Source of the DNA: Halovibrio variabilis
GTDB lineage: Bacteria; Pseudomonadota; Gammaproteobacteria; Pseudomonadales; Halomonadaceae
Length of the DNA stretch: 42,829 nucleotides
NCBI RefSeq assembly: GCF_007991175.1
Contig: NZ_BJXV01000024.1
Coordinates: 1 to 42,829, forward strand
Direction of reading: 5' to 3'
Positions 35,497-42,829 of the stretch are shown in pieces. The position numbers and the translations under genes were made by a program. The number at the start of each line of letters is the position of its first letter. Position 1 is the stretch's first letter. The notes beneath the pieces are model-generated. The model did not search any database. It worked only from the letters and a program-made list of their open reading frames with translations, and was not told where the DNA came from.

Positions 35497-35790
35497 ATGC
35501 GTATTACCCAAACACAGCGCGCAATCATTCTCTCTGGCGTGAACGAGTTTATTGGTGATTCGGTGGAAACCCATGTGTTTGGTTCAAGACTAGATGATTC
35601 CAAGCGAGGCGGCGGTGTTGATCTACTGCTGATTGCTCAGAAAGAGGTACCGCCAAAGGCTTGTGCCGAACTGAATGAAGTACTCGAAGCGTATCTCAAA
35701 CTGCCGGTGAAAATTGTCACCTATGTAACGACTGATGAGCCAAGCCCCACTCAAGCGAAAGTCTTGGCCGAAGCGTGCCCGATTGATTAG
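35497..35790 (+). CDS. degenerate MNT-type nucleotidyltransferase (paralogue of the next gene)
   Basis: This 97-residue minimal nucleotidyltransferase-fold protein is clearly homologous to the next gene (MRxTQTQRA start, HVFGSRLDD-KRGG). In the catalytic motif G29-S30-R31 is kept. The first Asp of the D-x-D pair is G40 (GGGVDLLL), with D42 kept, and the third Asp is K72 (PVKIVTYV against PVDIVTYV). Two of three metal-binding carboxylates are thus missing and the protein should be inactive as a transferase. The reading frame is complete with AGGAG before the ATG. A longer frame from 35437 has no ribosome-binding site. It could act as a non-catalytic antitoxin or be decaying. Confidence 0.85.
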   Translation: MRITQTQRAIILSGVNEFIGDSVETHVFGSRLDDSKRGGGVDLLLIAQKEVPPKACAELNEVLEAYLKLPVKIVTYVTTDEPSPTQAKVLAEACPID

Positions 35791-35885
35791 GTAGCGTAAA
35801 CGGAGTGTTCCAATCGTGACTTGGCACTAGGTTGTTAGGTGGGTTTCGTACAGTCAGTGCTAGTCTTTAACAAGCAGGAGCTGTA

Positions 35886-36194
35886 ATGCGTCTTACTCAA
35901 ACACAGCGTGCCACCATTCTTTCCAGCGTACACGAGTTCATTAGCGACTCCGCCAGCGTTCATGTGTTTGGTTCGCGCCTTGATGATACCAAGCGAGGCG
36001 GTGATATTGATCTGTTGCTGATCACCCCTACAGCAATACCGCTGCTTGCTTGCGCCGAACTCAAAATGGCCCTTGAGGAACGCTTGCAGTTGCCGGTGGA
36101 TATAGTGACGTATGTTTCCACGGAAGAGCCCACGCCCTTCCAAGCAATCGCCTTGGCACAGTCACACCCGATTGATAGTGAGGAAGCAGCATGA
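35886..36194 (+). CDS. MNT-type nucleotidyltransferase antitoxin (MntA-like)
   Basis: This 102-residue minimal nucleotidyltransferase has an intact active site: G29-S30-R31 then D40-I-D42 (RGGDIDLLL), with D72 (PVDIVTYV) as third metal ligand. MntA antitoxins of type VII toxin-antitoxin systems use this site to AMPylate the Tyr of the RX4HXY motif in the partner HEPN RNase. The ATG follows CAGGAGCTGTA. Its stop overlaps the HEPN start (ATGA, 36191-36194). The gene upstream is a tandem duplicate that has lost catalytic residues. Confidence 0.88.
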   Translation: MRLTQTQRATILSSVHEFISDSASVHVFGSRLDDTKRGGDIDLLLITPTAIPLLACAELKMALEERLQLPVDIVTYVSTEEPTPFQAIALAQSHPIDSEEAA

Positions 36195-36718
36195 GTAAGG
36201 ATGTTCTCAGCGAACAACAGCGCTATCTTGCGCAGCTGCTTGAAGCGATCCAGCGCTGCGCCTGGTTTCTCCATCAATCACGCAACAAAATCACCTGGCC
36301 CATTGACGGTGAGTGGTTAGCCGAACACAAAAAAGATGTGGATTATTTCGAAACGCTTGCCGCCATCAATGAGCGATTTGCCAAGCTGCAAGACTCCATC
36401 GCCTCGGCAATGCGGCACAGTGCCTTGCTTGCGGGTGAATCCACCGACAGTTTTCTCAAAGTACTTGCGCTATTTGAAAAGCAAGGCGTCATAGACGCGA
36501 CAAGTGACTGGCAACGCTGCCGCGCCATCCGCAACATCGCCGCCCATGACTACTCAACCGACTACGCCCACATAGCAGAACACTTCAACCTGTTGAACGA
36601 GCTTGCCGACATATTACTACTGACTTCCTATCGCCTTATTGGCTGGAGTGCTGAACAACTGAAGATTTTTCCCGCCAGCCAAGATTTCGCCACTGAGTTT
36701 GACACTATCTTCTTATGA
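36191..36718 (+). CDS. HEPN-domain RNase toxin (HepT-like)
   Basis: This 175-residue helical HEPN protein has the catalytic motif RX4HXY, visible as R114-N-I-A-A-H119-D-Y121 in RAIRNIAAHDY. HepT proteins with this motif are metal-independent RNases, and Y121 is the residue AMPylated by the MNT partner in the known MntA-HepT systems. Residue order, size and the preceding MNT gene fit a type VII toxin-antitoxin pair. Its start overlaps the MNT stop and its stop overlaps the recB start (ATGA, 36715-36718), so it is coupled to recB. Toxicity has not been shown for this protein. Confidence 0.85.
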   Translation: MSKDVLSEQQRYLAQLLEAIQRCAWFLHQSRNKITWPIDGEWLAEHKKDVDYFETLAAINERFAKLQDSIASAMRHSALLAGESTDSFLKVLALFEKQGVIDATSDWQRCRAIRNIAAHDYSTDYAHIAEHFNLLNELADILLLTSYRLIGWSAEQLKIFPASQDFATEFDTIFL

Positions 36719-39700
36719 GCCAGCCCGCCCCACTCGATCCATTGCGCCTACCGCTCCACGGCAGCCGGCTGATTGAAGCCAGCGCGGGCACCGGCAAAAC
36801 CTTCACCATTGCGCTGCTCTACGTGCGCTTTGTACTCGGCGGCCACAGTACGGACGACGACACGGCCTTTGTTCGCCCGCTCACGCCGCCGGAAATTCTA
36901 GTCGTTACTTTCACTAACGCCGCCACCCAAGAGCTACGCGAACGTATCCGCAACCGGTTGGTAGAGGCCGCAGAAGTGTTTCGCGATGACGGGCAGGCAA
37001 GCGATGAGCTACTGTTAGAACTCCGCGACCAATACGCCCACGCCACCTGGCCCGCCTGCGCCCGGCGCCTGGCCCTGGCCGCCGAGTGGATGGACGAAGC
37101 CGCTGTCTCCACCATCCACAGCTGGTGCTACCGCATGCTGCGCGAACATGCCTTCGACAGCGGCAGCCTGTTCTCCCTCAACTTAGAGAACGACCAACGG
37201 GAGCTTGAACAGGAAGTGGTGCGGGACTACTGGCGCAGCTTCTACTACCCGCTGGATAGCGACGCCCTCGGCATTGTCACCCGCCACTGGAAATCGCCGG
37301 ATGAGCTGCACGCCATCCTCCAGCGCCTGCTGCCGGAAAGTGAAGCACTGGGCGACGAAAAACCCGAGCCCAACGAGACCCTGGCCGCCACCCAGGCCGA
37401 ACGCAGCGCCCAGCTCCGCGCGCTCAAAGCCCCCTGGCCCGCCTGGCTCGACGAACTGGTGCCCGCCCTGGAAGAGGCCGCCAAACGCAAAGCCTTCAAG
37501 GGCCAAAGCTTCAATGCCAAAAGTCGCGCCAATTGGCTAGGCGCACTGCGCGAGTGGTGCGAAACCGATGCCGACCGCCCCGCGCTCACCGACGCCGCCT
37601 GGAAACGCATGACGCCGGACGGCATGGCGGATATCTGGAAAGAGGGCGCGCCCCCCTGCCCGCCAGCGTGGCAAGCACTGACGCAGCTACCGGCGGAACT
37701 TAACGCCCTGCCCGAGCCCCGCAACGACCTGCTGATTCACGCCGTGCAGTGGTGCCGCGCCCGCCTGGAACGGGAGCAGGAACGCCGTGCCGAAATGGGG
37801 CCCAACGACCTGCTCACCCACCTGGACCGCGCCCTGCAAGGCCCCAACAGAGAGGCCCTGGCCGCGCAGATCCTGCGCCAGTTCCCCGTGGCGCTGATCG
37901 ACGAGTTTCAGGATACCGACCCCATCCAGTACCGCATCTTCAATGCGGTGTACGCCATTGCCCAGCCCCGGCGGAACATCGCCATTTTGCTAATTGGCGA
38001 CCCCAAGCAGGCGATCTACGCCTTTCGCGGCGCGGATATCTTCACCTACCTGCAGGCCCGCCAAGACACCGCTGGCCGCCACGTGACCCTGGGCACCAAC
38101 TTTCGCTCCAGCCACGCCATGGTGGCCGCGGTTAACCACTGCTTTCACTACGCCGACCAGCATGACGCCGGTGCCTTTCTGTTCCGTGCCGATGACGGCG
38201 ATAACCCGCTACCGTTCAACCCCGTCAATGCCAAAGGCACCAAAGATACGCTGGTACACAACGACAAACCGCTACCCGCGATGACCCTGTGGCCCCTGGA
38301 AAGCGACGAACCGCTCTCCAAAACCGCCTACCAAACCGAGATGGCCGAGCGCTGCGCCTCGCATATGGCCGAGCTGCTGGAAGCAGGCCGCCAACAGCAG
38401 GCGGGGTTTTCGAAGGGCTTTGCGAAAGCGGGCGATAACAGTGCGACAGGCGATAGCAGTGTGAGAAGTGGAGAGCAAACACTCACTCCGCTGGCCCCCT
38501 CGGATATGGCCGTGCTGGTCAACGGCCTGCAGGAAGCCCGGGCGATTCGCCTGGCGCTGGCCAGCCGGGGCATTAAGAGTGTCTACCTTTCCGACCACGA
38601 CAAGGTCTTCAACTCGCCCATCGCCCCCCAGCTGGAAACCTGGCTGCGCGCCTGCGCCGAGCCCCAGGCCAACTCCCGCCAAGCGGAAGCCAAACTGCGC
38701 GCCGCCCTGGCAACCCCGGTGATCGGGCTTAGCCTAGAAGAGCTCGACCACCTCAACCAAAGCGAGCTGGCCTGGGAAGCACGGGTCGAGCAGTTCAGCG
38801 GCTACCACCGCCTGTGGCAGCGCCAAGGCGTGCTGCCGCTGGTGCGCCGCCTGATGGTGGATTTCAAGCTGCCCGAACGGCTACTGGGAGACTTCGCCGA
38901 CGGTGAGCGCTTGCTAACCGACCTGCTCCATTTGGGCGAACTGCTCCAGCAGGCCAGCCAAGAGCTGGACGGCGAACACGCGCTAATTCGCTTTCTCGCC
39001 GAGGCGATTGCCGACCCGGATAGCCACGGCGACAGCCACAAACTGCGCCTGGAGAGCGACGCCGACCTGGTCAAGGTGGTGACCATCCACAAATCCAAGG
39101 GGCTGGAGTACCCGCTGGTGTTCCTGCCTTTTATCGCCAACCACCGGCCAGTGAAAGCGGAGGATGTCCCGCTGCGCTGGCACACCGCCGACGGCACCCT
39201 CACCCTGAGCCTAAGCGCCGATGAAGCGACGCTGGCCACCGCCGACCGCGAGCGCCTAGGCGAAGACCTGCGCAAGCTCTACGTGGCGCTCACCCGCGCC
39301 CGCCACGCCACCTGGCTGGGGCTGGCAACGCTAAAAGGCAGTGAAAATAGCGCCATCGGCCACCTGCTTAACGGCGGCAAACCCCTTGGCCCCAGCGGGC
39401 TGCGGGCCGCCCTTGAAGCACTCACCGAAGGCAGCGCCATTGCGCTAACGGATGCCCCGGAACCCACCGCGCTACGCTTTACCCCAGCGCCGGAGCAGCG
39501 TGCCCTGGGCAACGCCCGCATCCCGCTGCGCCCCGCTCGGGAGCAGTGGTGGATCGCCAGCTACTCGGCGCTGCGCACCTCCGGGGCCATCTCCCCCCCG
39601 ACGCCCCAGGCTGAACCCACTACCCCCCAGGAAGCCACCACCCTGGAAGTGCTGGACGAGCCGCGCGATGACGCCACCCACACCGGCGCGTTTCATCTAC

Positions 39701-40467
39701 ACCGCTTTCCACGCGGCCCCGGCCCCGGCACCTTTCTGCACGGCTTGCTGGAGTGGGCAGGCCAGCTTGGCTTTAACAATGCCCTGCAAGACCCCGCCGC
39801 CCGGGAAGATATGCTGCGGCGGCGGGTGCAACTGCGCGGCTGGCAGGCGTGGCACGACACCCTGGCGGGCTGGTTTGAAGAGCTGCTCGCCACGCCCCTG
39901 CCCCTGTCACCGCAGATACCCAACGAAGGCAGCCAAGTGGCGCTATGTGAACTTGAAAGCTACCAGGTAGAACTGGAGTTCTGGTTTGCCGCCCATCAGG
40001 TGGGAACGCGCAAACTTGACGAGCTAGTAAGTGATCACTTACTTCCCGGTGTCTCGCGCCCCGCGCTGGATGCCGACACCCTTAACGGCATGCTCAAAGG
40101 CTTTATCGATTTGGCTTTTGAACATGATGGCCGCTTCTACGTGCTGGACTGGAAATCCAACTACCTGGGCAGCGACGACAGCGCCTACACCGCGGATGCC
40201 CTGCGCAACGCCATGCTGGAAAAACGCTACGACCTGCAGGCGGCACTTTACCTGCTCGCGCTGCACCGGCTGCTAAAAGCGCGCCTGCCCGACTACGACC
40301 CGCACCAACACCTGGGCGGCTCGATGACGGTATTTCTACGCGGCAGCCGCACCGCCGCGCGGGGTGTTCACGCGGTGCCCGCCCCGGTAGCACTGATTGA
40401 AGCCCTGGATGCCCTCTTTACCGGCACGGCAGCCCATTCAGCAACCGGCCAGGAGGCGGCGGTATGA
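36715..40467 (+). CDS. recB: exodeoxyribonuclease V subunit beta, RecB
   Basis: RecB (1250 residues; 1180 in E. coli) is the 3'-5' helicase and nuclease subunit of RecBCD. Walker A ASAGTGKT is at residues 22-29, the UvrD-type motif II in LIDEFQDTDPIQYRIF, and then GDPKQAIYAFRGADI. The nuclease domain at the C terminus has D1132 (GFIDLAF), D1145 and K1147 (VLDWKSNYLG), equivalent to D1067, D1080 and K1082 of E. coli. A Gly/Ser-rich stretch near residues 565-590 contains an 18-bp duplication. Its start overlaps the HEPN toxin stop, and its stop overlaps the recD start (ATGA, 40464-40467). Confidence 0.96.
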   Translation: MSQPAPLDPLRLPLHGSRLIEASAGTGKTFTIALLYVRFVLGGHSTDDDTAFVRPLTPPEILVVTFTNAATQELRERIRNRLVEAAEVFRDDGQASDELLLELRDQYAHATWPACARRLALAAEWMDEAAVSTIHSWCYRMLREHAFDSGSLFSLNLENDQRELEQEVVRDYWRSFYYPLDSDALGIVTRHWKSPDELHAILQRLLPESEALGDEKPEPNETLAATQAERSAQLRALKAPWPAWLDELVPALEEAAKRKAFKGQSFNAKSRANWLGALREWCETDADRPALTDAAWKRMTPDGMADIWKEGAPPCPPAWQALTQLPAELNALPEPRNDLLIHAVQWCRARLEREQERRAEMGPNDLLTHLDRALQGPNREALAAQILRQFPVALIDEFQDTDPIQYRIFNAVYAIAQPRRNIAILLIGDPKQAIYAFRGADIFTYLQARQDTAGRHVTLGTNFRSSHAMVAAVNHCFHYADQHDAGAFLFRADDGDNPLPFNPVNAKGTKDTLVHNDKPLPAMTLWPLESDEPLSKTAYQTEMAERCASHMAELLEAGRQQQAGFSKGFAKAGDNSATGDSSVRSGEQTLTPLAPSDMAVLVNGLQEARAIRLALASRGIKSVYLSDHDKVFNSPIAPQLETWLRACAEPQANSRQAEAKLRAALATPVIGLSLEELDHLNQSELAWEARVEQFSGYHRLWQRQGVLPLVRRLMVDFKLPERLLGDFADGERLLTDLLHLGELLQQASQELDGEHALIRFLAEAIADPDSHGDSHKLRLESDADLVKVVTIHKSKGLEYPLVFLPFIANHRPVKAEDVPLRWHTADGTLTLSLSADEATLATADRERLGEDLRKLYVALTRARHATWLGLATLKGSENSAIGHLLNGGKPLGPSGLRAALEALTEGSAIALTDAPEPTALRFTPAPEQRALGNARIPLRPAREQWWIASYSALRTSGAISPPTPQAEPTTPQEATTLEVLDEPRDDATHTGAFHLHRFPRGPGPGTFLHGLLEWAGQLGFNNALQDPAAREDMLRRRVQLRGWQAWHDTLAGWFEELLATPLPLSPQIPNEGSQVALCELESYQVELEFWFAAHQVGTRKLDELVSDHLLPGVSRPALDADTLNGMLKGFIDLAFEHDGRFYVLDWKSNYLGSDDSAYTADALRNAMLEKRYDLQAALYLLALHRLLKARLPDYDPHQHLGGSMTVFLRGSRTAARGVHAVPAPVALIEALDALFTGTAAHSATGQEAAV
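38431..38466 (+). repeat. imperfect 18-bp tandem duplication inside recB
   Basis: GGCGATAACAGTGCGACA (38431-38448) and GGCGATAGCAGTGTGAGA (38449-38466) match at 15 of 18 positions and are in frame. They encode GDNSAT and GDSSVR in a small-residue-rich linker of RecB (codons 573-584). Confidence 0.7.
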
Positions 40468-42829
40468 GCAAGCGCGACAAAGGATCGACCAACGATCCCG
40501 TTAATTACGACCTGTTTGCCGACGACACCCCCACGCCCGCCGAACCTACCGCAGCGGTGGCTGCCACCGCTCAAAAAGCGGAACCCCACGCCGCCCTTTA
40601 CAGCATTGATGCGCTGCTGGCGCTTTGTGAACGCTGGGTCGCGCGGGGCTGGCTGCGAGATTTAGACCGTGCCCTGGTGCGCTTTTTCGCCAACGAGGCA
40701 AACGAAGCCCCGCCGCTGCTACTGCTCGGCGCGGCGCTGGCCAGCCACCAGCTCGGCCGAGGCCATGTCTGCCTGGATTTAGCCGCCACCCTCGCCGCCC
40801 CCGATTTTGCCCTCTCGCTACCCCCGGAAGGCGACGACCTCAACGACCCGCCGCCACTCCCCAGCGAGGTGCTGGCAACGCTAACGCTAAGTGAGTGGCA
40901 AGCCGCGCTCCACCACCCCACGCTAATCAGCGACGGCCCCGGCAATACGCCGCTGGTGAAAAGTGATTCCTCGCTTACCACCCGGCTCTACCTACGCCGC
41001 TACTGGCAATACGAGCAAACCCTACACCAGGAAATCGCCGCCCGATTAGCTACCACAGAACTTGATAAAACTGGTGGGAGGCCGCTTAAACGCGGCAGTA
41101 ATGAAGCCACTCCAGAACATGCGGATGTTTGTGGGAGGGAGCTTCAGCTCGCGAAGGGTGACGATAGTCACCCCCAAATACTCAAAGATGCCCTACACAC
41201 CCTCTTCCGACCCACCACCACCCTGGATTGGCAAAAAACCGCCTGCGCCCTAGCCGCCCGCAGCCACTTCTCCATCATCACCGGCGGCCCCGGCACCGGC
41301 AAAACCACCACCGTGGTGCGCCTGCTAGCCCTGCTACAAACCCTGCAACTAGCAGAACCCAACGCCCACCCACTACGCATCCGCCTAGCCGCCCCCACCG
41401 GCAAAGCCGCCGCACGGCTAAATGAATCCATCGCCGGCCAGGTGAGCCAGTTACCTTTCAAAGGGTTAATGTCATTGTGGGAGGGAGCTTCAGCTCGCGA
41501 AGATCAGGCCACAGAGCTGCTTCCAGCCACTATTCCCACAGAAGTCACCACACTTCACAGACTTCTAGGCGCCAGACCCGACACCCGCCACTTCCGCCAC
41601 CACCCCGCCAACCCCCTAGCACTAGATGTGCTGGTGATCGACGAAGCCTCAATGGTGGATATCGAAATGATGACCGCCGTGCTGCGCGCCCTGCCCGCCA
41701 CCGCCAAGCTAGTGCTGCTGGGGGATAAAGACCAGCTCGCCTCCGTGGAAGCCGGGGCCGTACTGGGCGATTTATGCCGCCGCGCCGAGGCCGCCCACTA
41801 CACGCCCACCACCGCCCAATGGATTGCAGAGATCACCGGCCAGCCGCTGCCGGAGGCGCTTATCGACCCCGACGGCCAGCCGCTGGATCAAGCCATTACC
41901 ATGCTGCGGGTCAGCCACCGCTTTGATGCCCATAGCGGCATTGGCCAGCTAGCCCAGGCGATTAACCAACCACTAAGCGATGGGCTAACCCCAAAAGACA
42001 AACAGAACGCCGTACATAAGGTACTGCGCCACGGCTACCCGGACGTACACCACCTGATACTGGGAACAGAAGGCAAAAGCGAAGAAGACAGCGCTCTGGA
42101 GCGCCTAGTAGTTAACGGCAGTCCGGCGCGTTTTCCCAACAAGGGCGAAGGTCGCCGCGACCACGCAGGCCAACCGATGGCGCCGCCCACCGGCTACCAG
42201 CACTACTTAACGATGCTGGACACACAGCGCCCGGACAACGCGCTAAGCTTTGAAGAACACCGCGAGCCCTACCACCAGTGGGCCAGCCAAGTACTTCACG
42301 CCTACGGCCACTTTCAACTGCTCTGCGCGCTGCGCAAAGGCCCCTGGGGCGTAGAAGGCTTAAACCTGCGCATCGCCAAGGTACTGCGCAGCGAAAAGCT
42401 GCTCAGCGCAAGCGATATTGAACTGGAAAAAGGCTGGTACGAAGGCCGCCCGGTATTGATCACCCAAAACGACTACACCCTGGGCCTAATGAACGGCGAT
42501 ATCGGCATCACCCTGGCGGTGCCGGATCCCCGCTCTTCATCAGGAGCGCCTGGAAGAACACTATTAAGAGTCGCCTTTCCCACCAGCGATACAGACAAAC
42601 CCATCAACTGGGTACTGCCCTCTCGCCTACACGCGGTAGAAACCGTATTCGCGATGACAGTACATAAATCTCAAGGCTCGGAGTTCAAACACACCGCCCT
42701 ACTGCTACCGCAAACGCCCAACCCGATTCTCACCCGCGAGTTGGTTTACACCGGGATTACACGTGCCCGGGATTGGCTTACATTGATTGAAGCCAAGCGC
42801 GGGATATTGAATGATGCGGTGGCTAGGGA
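40464..42829 (+). CDS. recD: exodeoxyribonuclease V subunit alpha, RecD (3' end outside the window; contains REP insertions)
   Basis: RecD is the 5'-3' helicase of RecBCD. At least 788 codons are open and no stop is reached (E. coli RecD has 608 residues). Walker A GGPGTGKT is at residues 274-281, motif Ia in RLAAPTGKAAARLNES, motif II VIDEASMVD with D393-E394, LLGDKDQLASVEAGAVLGDLC, and the C-terminal VHKSQGSEF (734-742) and YTGITRARDWLTL. Three REP elements lie inside the frame: two before Walker A (codons about 204-231) and one between motifs Ia and II (codons about 338-347). They replace or extend surface-loop sequence. All helicase motifs remain in frame, so the protein is probably functional. 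The last few residues are missing. Confidence 0.93.
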   Translation, partial: MSKRDKGSTNDPVNYDLFADDTPTPAEPTAAVAATAQKAEPHAALYSIDALLALCERWVARGWLRDLDRALVRFFANEANEAPPLLLLGAALASHQLGRGHVCLDLAATLAAPDFALSLPPEGDDLNDPPPLPSEVLATLTLSEWQAALHHPTLISDGPGNTPLVKSDSSLTTRLYLRRYWQYEQTLHQEIAARLATTELDKTGGRPLKRGSNEATPEHADVCGRELQLAKGDDSHPQILKDALHTLFRPTTTLDWQKTACALAARSHFSIITGGPGTGKTTTVVRLLALLQTLQLAEPNAHPLRIRLAAPTGKAAARLNESIAGQVSQLPFKGLMSLWEGASAREDQATELLPATIPTEVTTLHRLLGARPDTRHFRHHPANPLALDVLVIDEASMVDIEMMTAVLRALPATAKLVLLGDKDQLASVEAGAVLGDLCRRAEAAHYTPTTAQWIAEITGQPLPEALIDPDGQPLDQAITMLRVSHRFDAHSGIGQLAQAINQPLSDGLTPKDKQNAVHKVLRHGYPDVHHLILGTEGKSEEDSALERLVVNGSPARFPNKGEGRRDHAGQPMAPPTGYQHYLTMLDTQRPDNALSFEEHREPYHQWASQVLHAYGHFQLLCALRKGPWGVEGLNLRIAKVLRSEKLLSASDIELEKGWYEGRPVLITQNDYTLGLMNGDIGITLAVPDPRSSSGAPGRTLLRVAFPTSDTDKPINWVLPSRLHAVETVFAMTVHKSQGSEFKHTALLLPQTPNPILTRELVYTGITRARDWLTLIEAKRGILNDAVAR
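41074..41156 (+). repeat. REP doublet inside recD
   Basis: Unit 1 (41074-41096) reads GTGGGAGGCCGCTTAAACGC plus GGC. Unit 2 (41131-41156) has the core GGGAGCTTCAGCTCGCGA. Their GTGGGAGG heads are exactly 57 bp apart, a multiple of three, so both are read in the same frame. Unit 2 is translated as CGRELQLAK. Both match the repeat family seen at 1-330. Confidence 0.9.
41475..41502 (+). repeat. third REP element inside recD, other frame
   Basis: TTGTGGGAGG followed by GAGCTTCAGCTCGCGAAG (41475-41502) is the same repeat as unit 2 of the upstream doublet but falls one frame over. It is translated as LWEGASARE. It sits between helicase motifs Ia and II. Confidence 0.92.

Noticed and set aside
40464..42829. 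recD as a pseudogene broken by repeats
   Set aside because: I translated the frame from the ATG to the window end and found no stop or frameshift; all helicase motifs stay in one frame despite three REP insertions.

Overview
The window looks like chromosomal DNA of a gammaproteobacterium of the Halomonas type. The evidence is a moderately GC-rich base composition, dense gene packing, compatible-solute and amino-acid uptake genes, purEK, a 560-residue ilvD, and REP elements with a GGGAGCTTTAGCTCGCGA core. The genus is an inference from gene content. I found no rRNA, tRNA, CRISPR array, insertion sequence or prophage.

Left part (1-15.6 kb): a REP/BIME repeat cluster (1-330) is followed by fadH (minus) and, divergently, an EamA exporter and a GNAT-nitrilase fusion protein. 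Next on the minus strand come an unknown small acidic protein, an Hsp20 chaperone, an alkyltransferase-like DNA repair protein, an AGCS amino-acid:Na+ symporter and a LysR regulator. The LysR gene diverges from a gamma-butyrobetaine hydroxylase-like oxygenase and an orphan betaine/carnitine-type binding protein. YjbQ, the lipocalin Blc, a divergent dmlR-dmlA pair (D-malate/tartrate oxidation) and WrbA follow.

Middle (15.7-29.4 kb): a hemerythrin-like protein; astE followed by a complete basic-amino-acid ABC importer (ATPase, two permeases, binding protein); a TraX-family membrane protein; a PAS-GGDEF cyclase with an SGDEF active-site motif; purEK; a small HTH protein; a 58-residue protein; a bacterial metallothionein; a chromate-transport family protein; and ilvD.

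Right part (29.4 kb to end) is the most unusual. A RES/Xre toxin-antitoxin pair diverges from recC. pncB follows on the other strand. Then comes a chain of genes: a degenerate nucleotidyltransferase, an intact MNT nucleotidyltransferase, a HEPN RNase, recB and recD. MNT/HEPN, HEPN/recB and recB/recD are each joined by a 4-bp ATGA overlap, so a type VII-like toxin-antitoxin module sits inside the recBCD operon and is translationally coupled to recB. The extra upstream nucleotidyltransferase has lost two of its three catalytic aspartates. recD, which runs off the window, contains three REP elements inside its reading frame, read in two different frames, and stays open. The best candidate for an undescribed system here is this RecBCD-coupled HEPN/MNT module with a catalytically dead MNT paralogue, flanked by a second (NAD-degrading family) toxin-antitoxin pair and an NAD-salvage gene.
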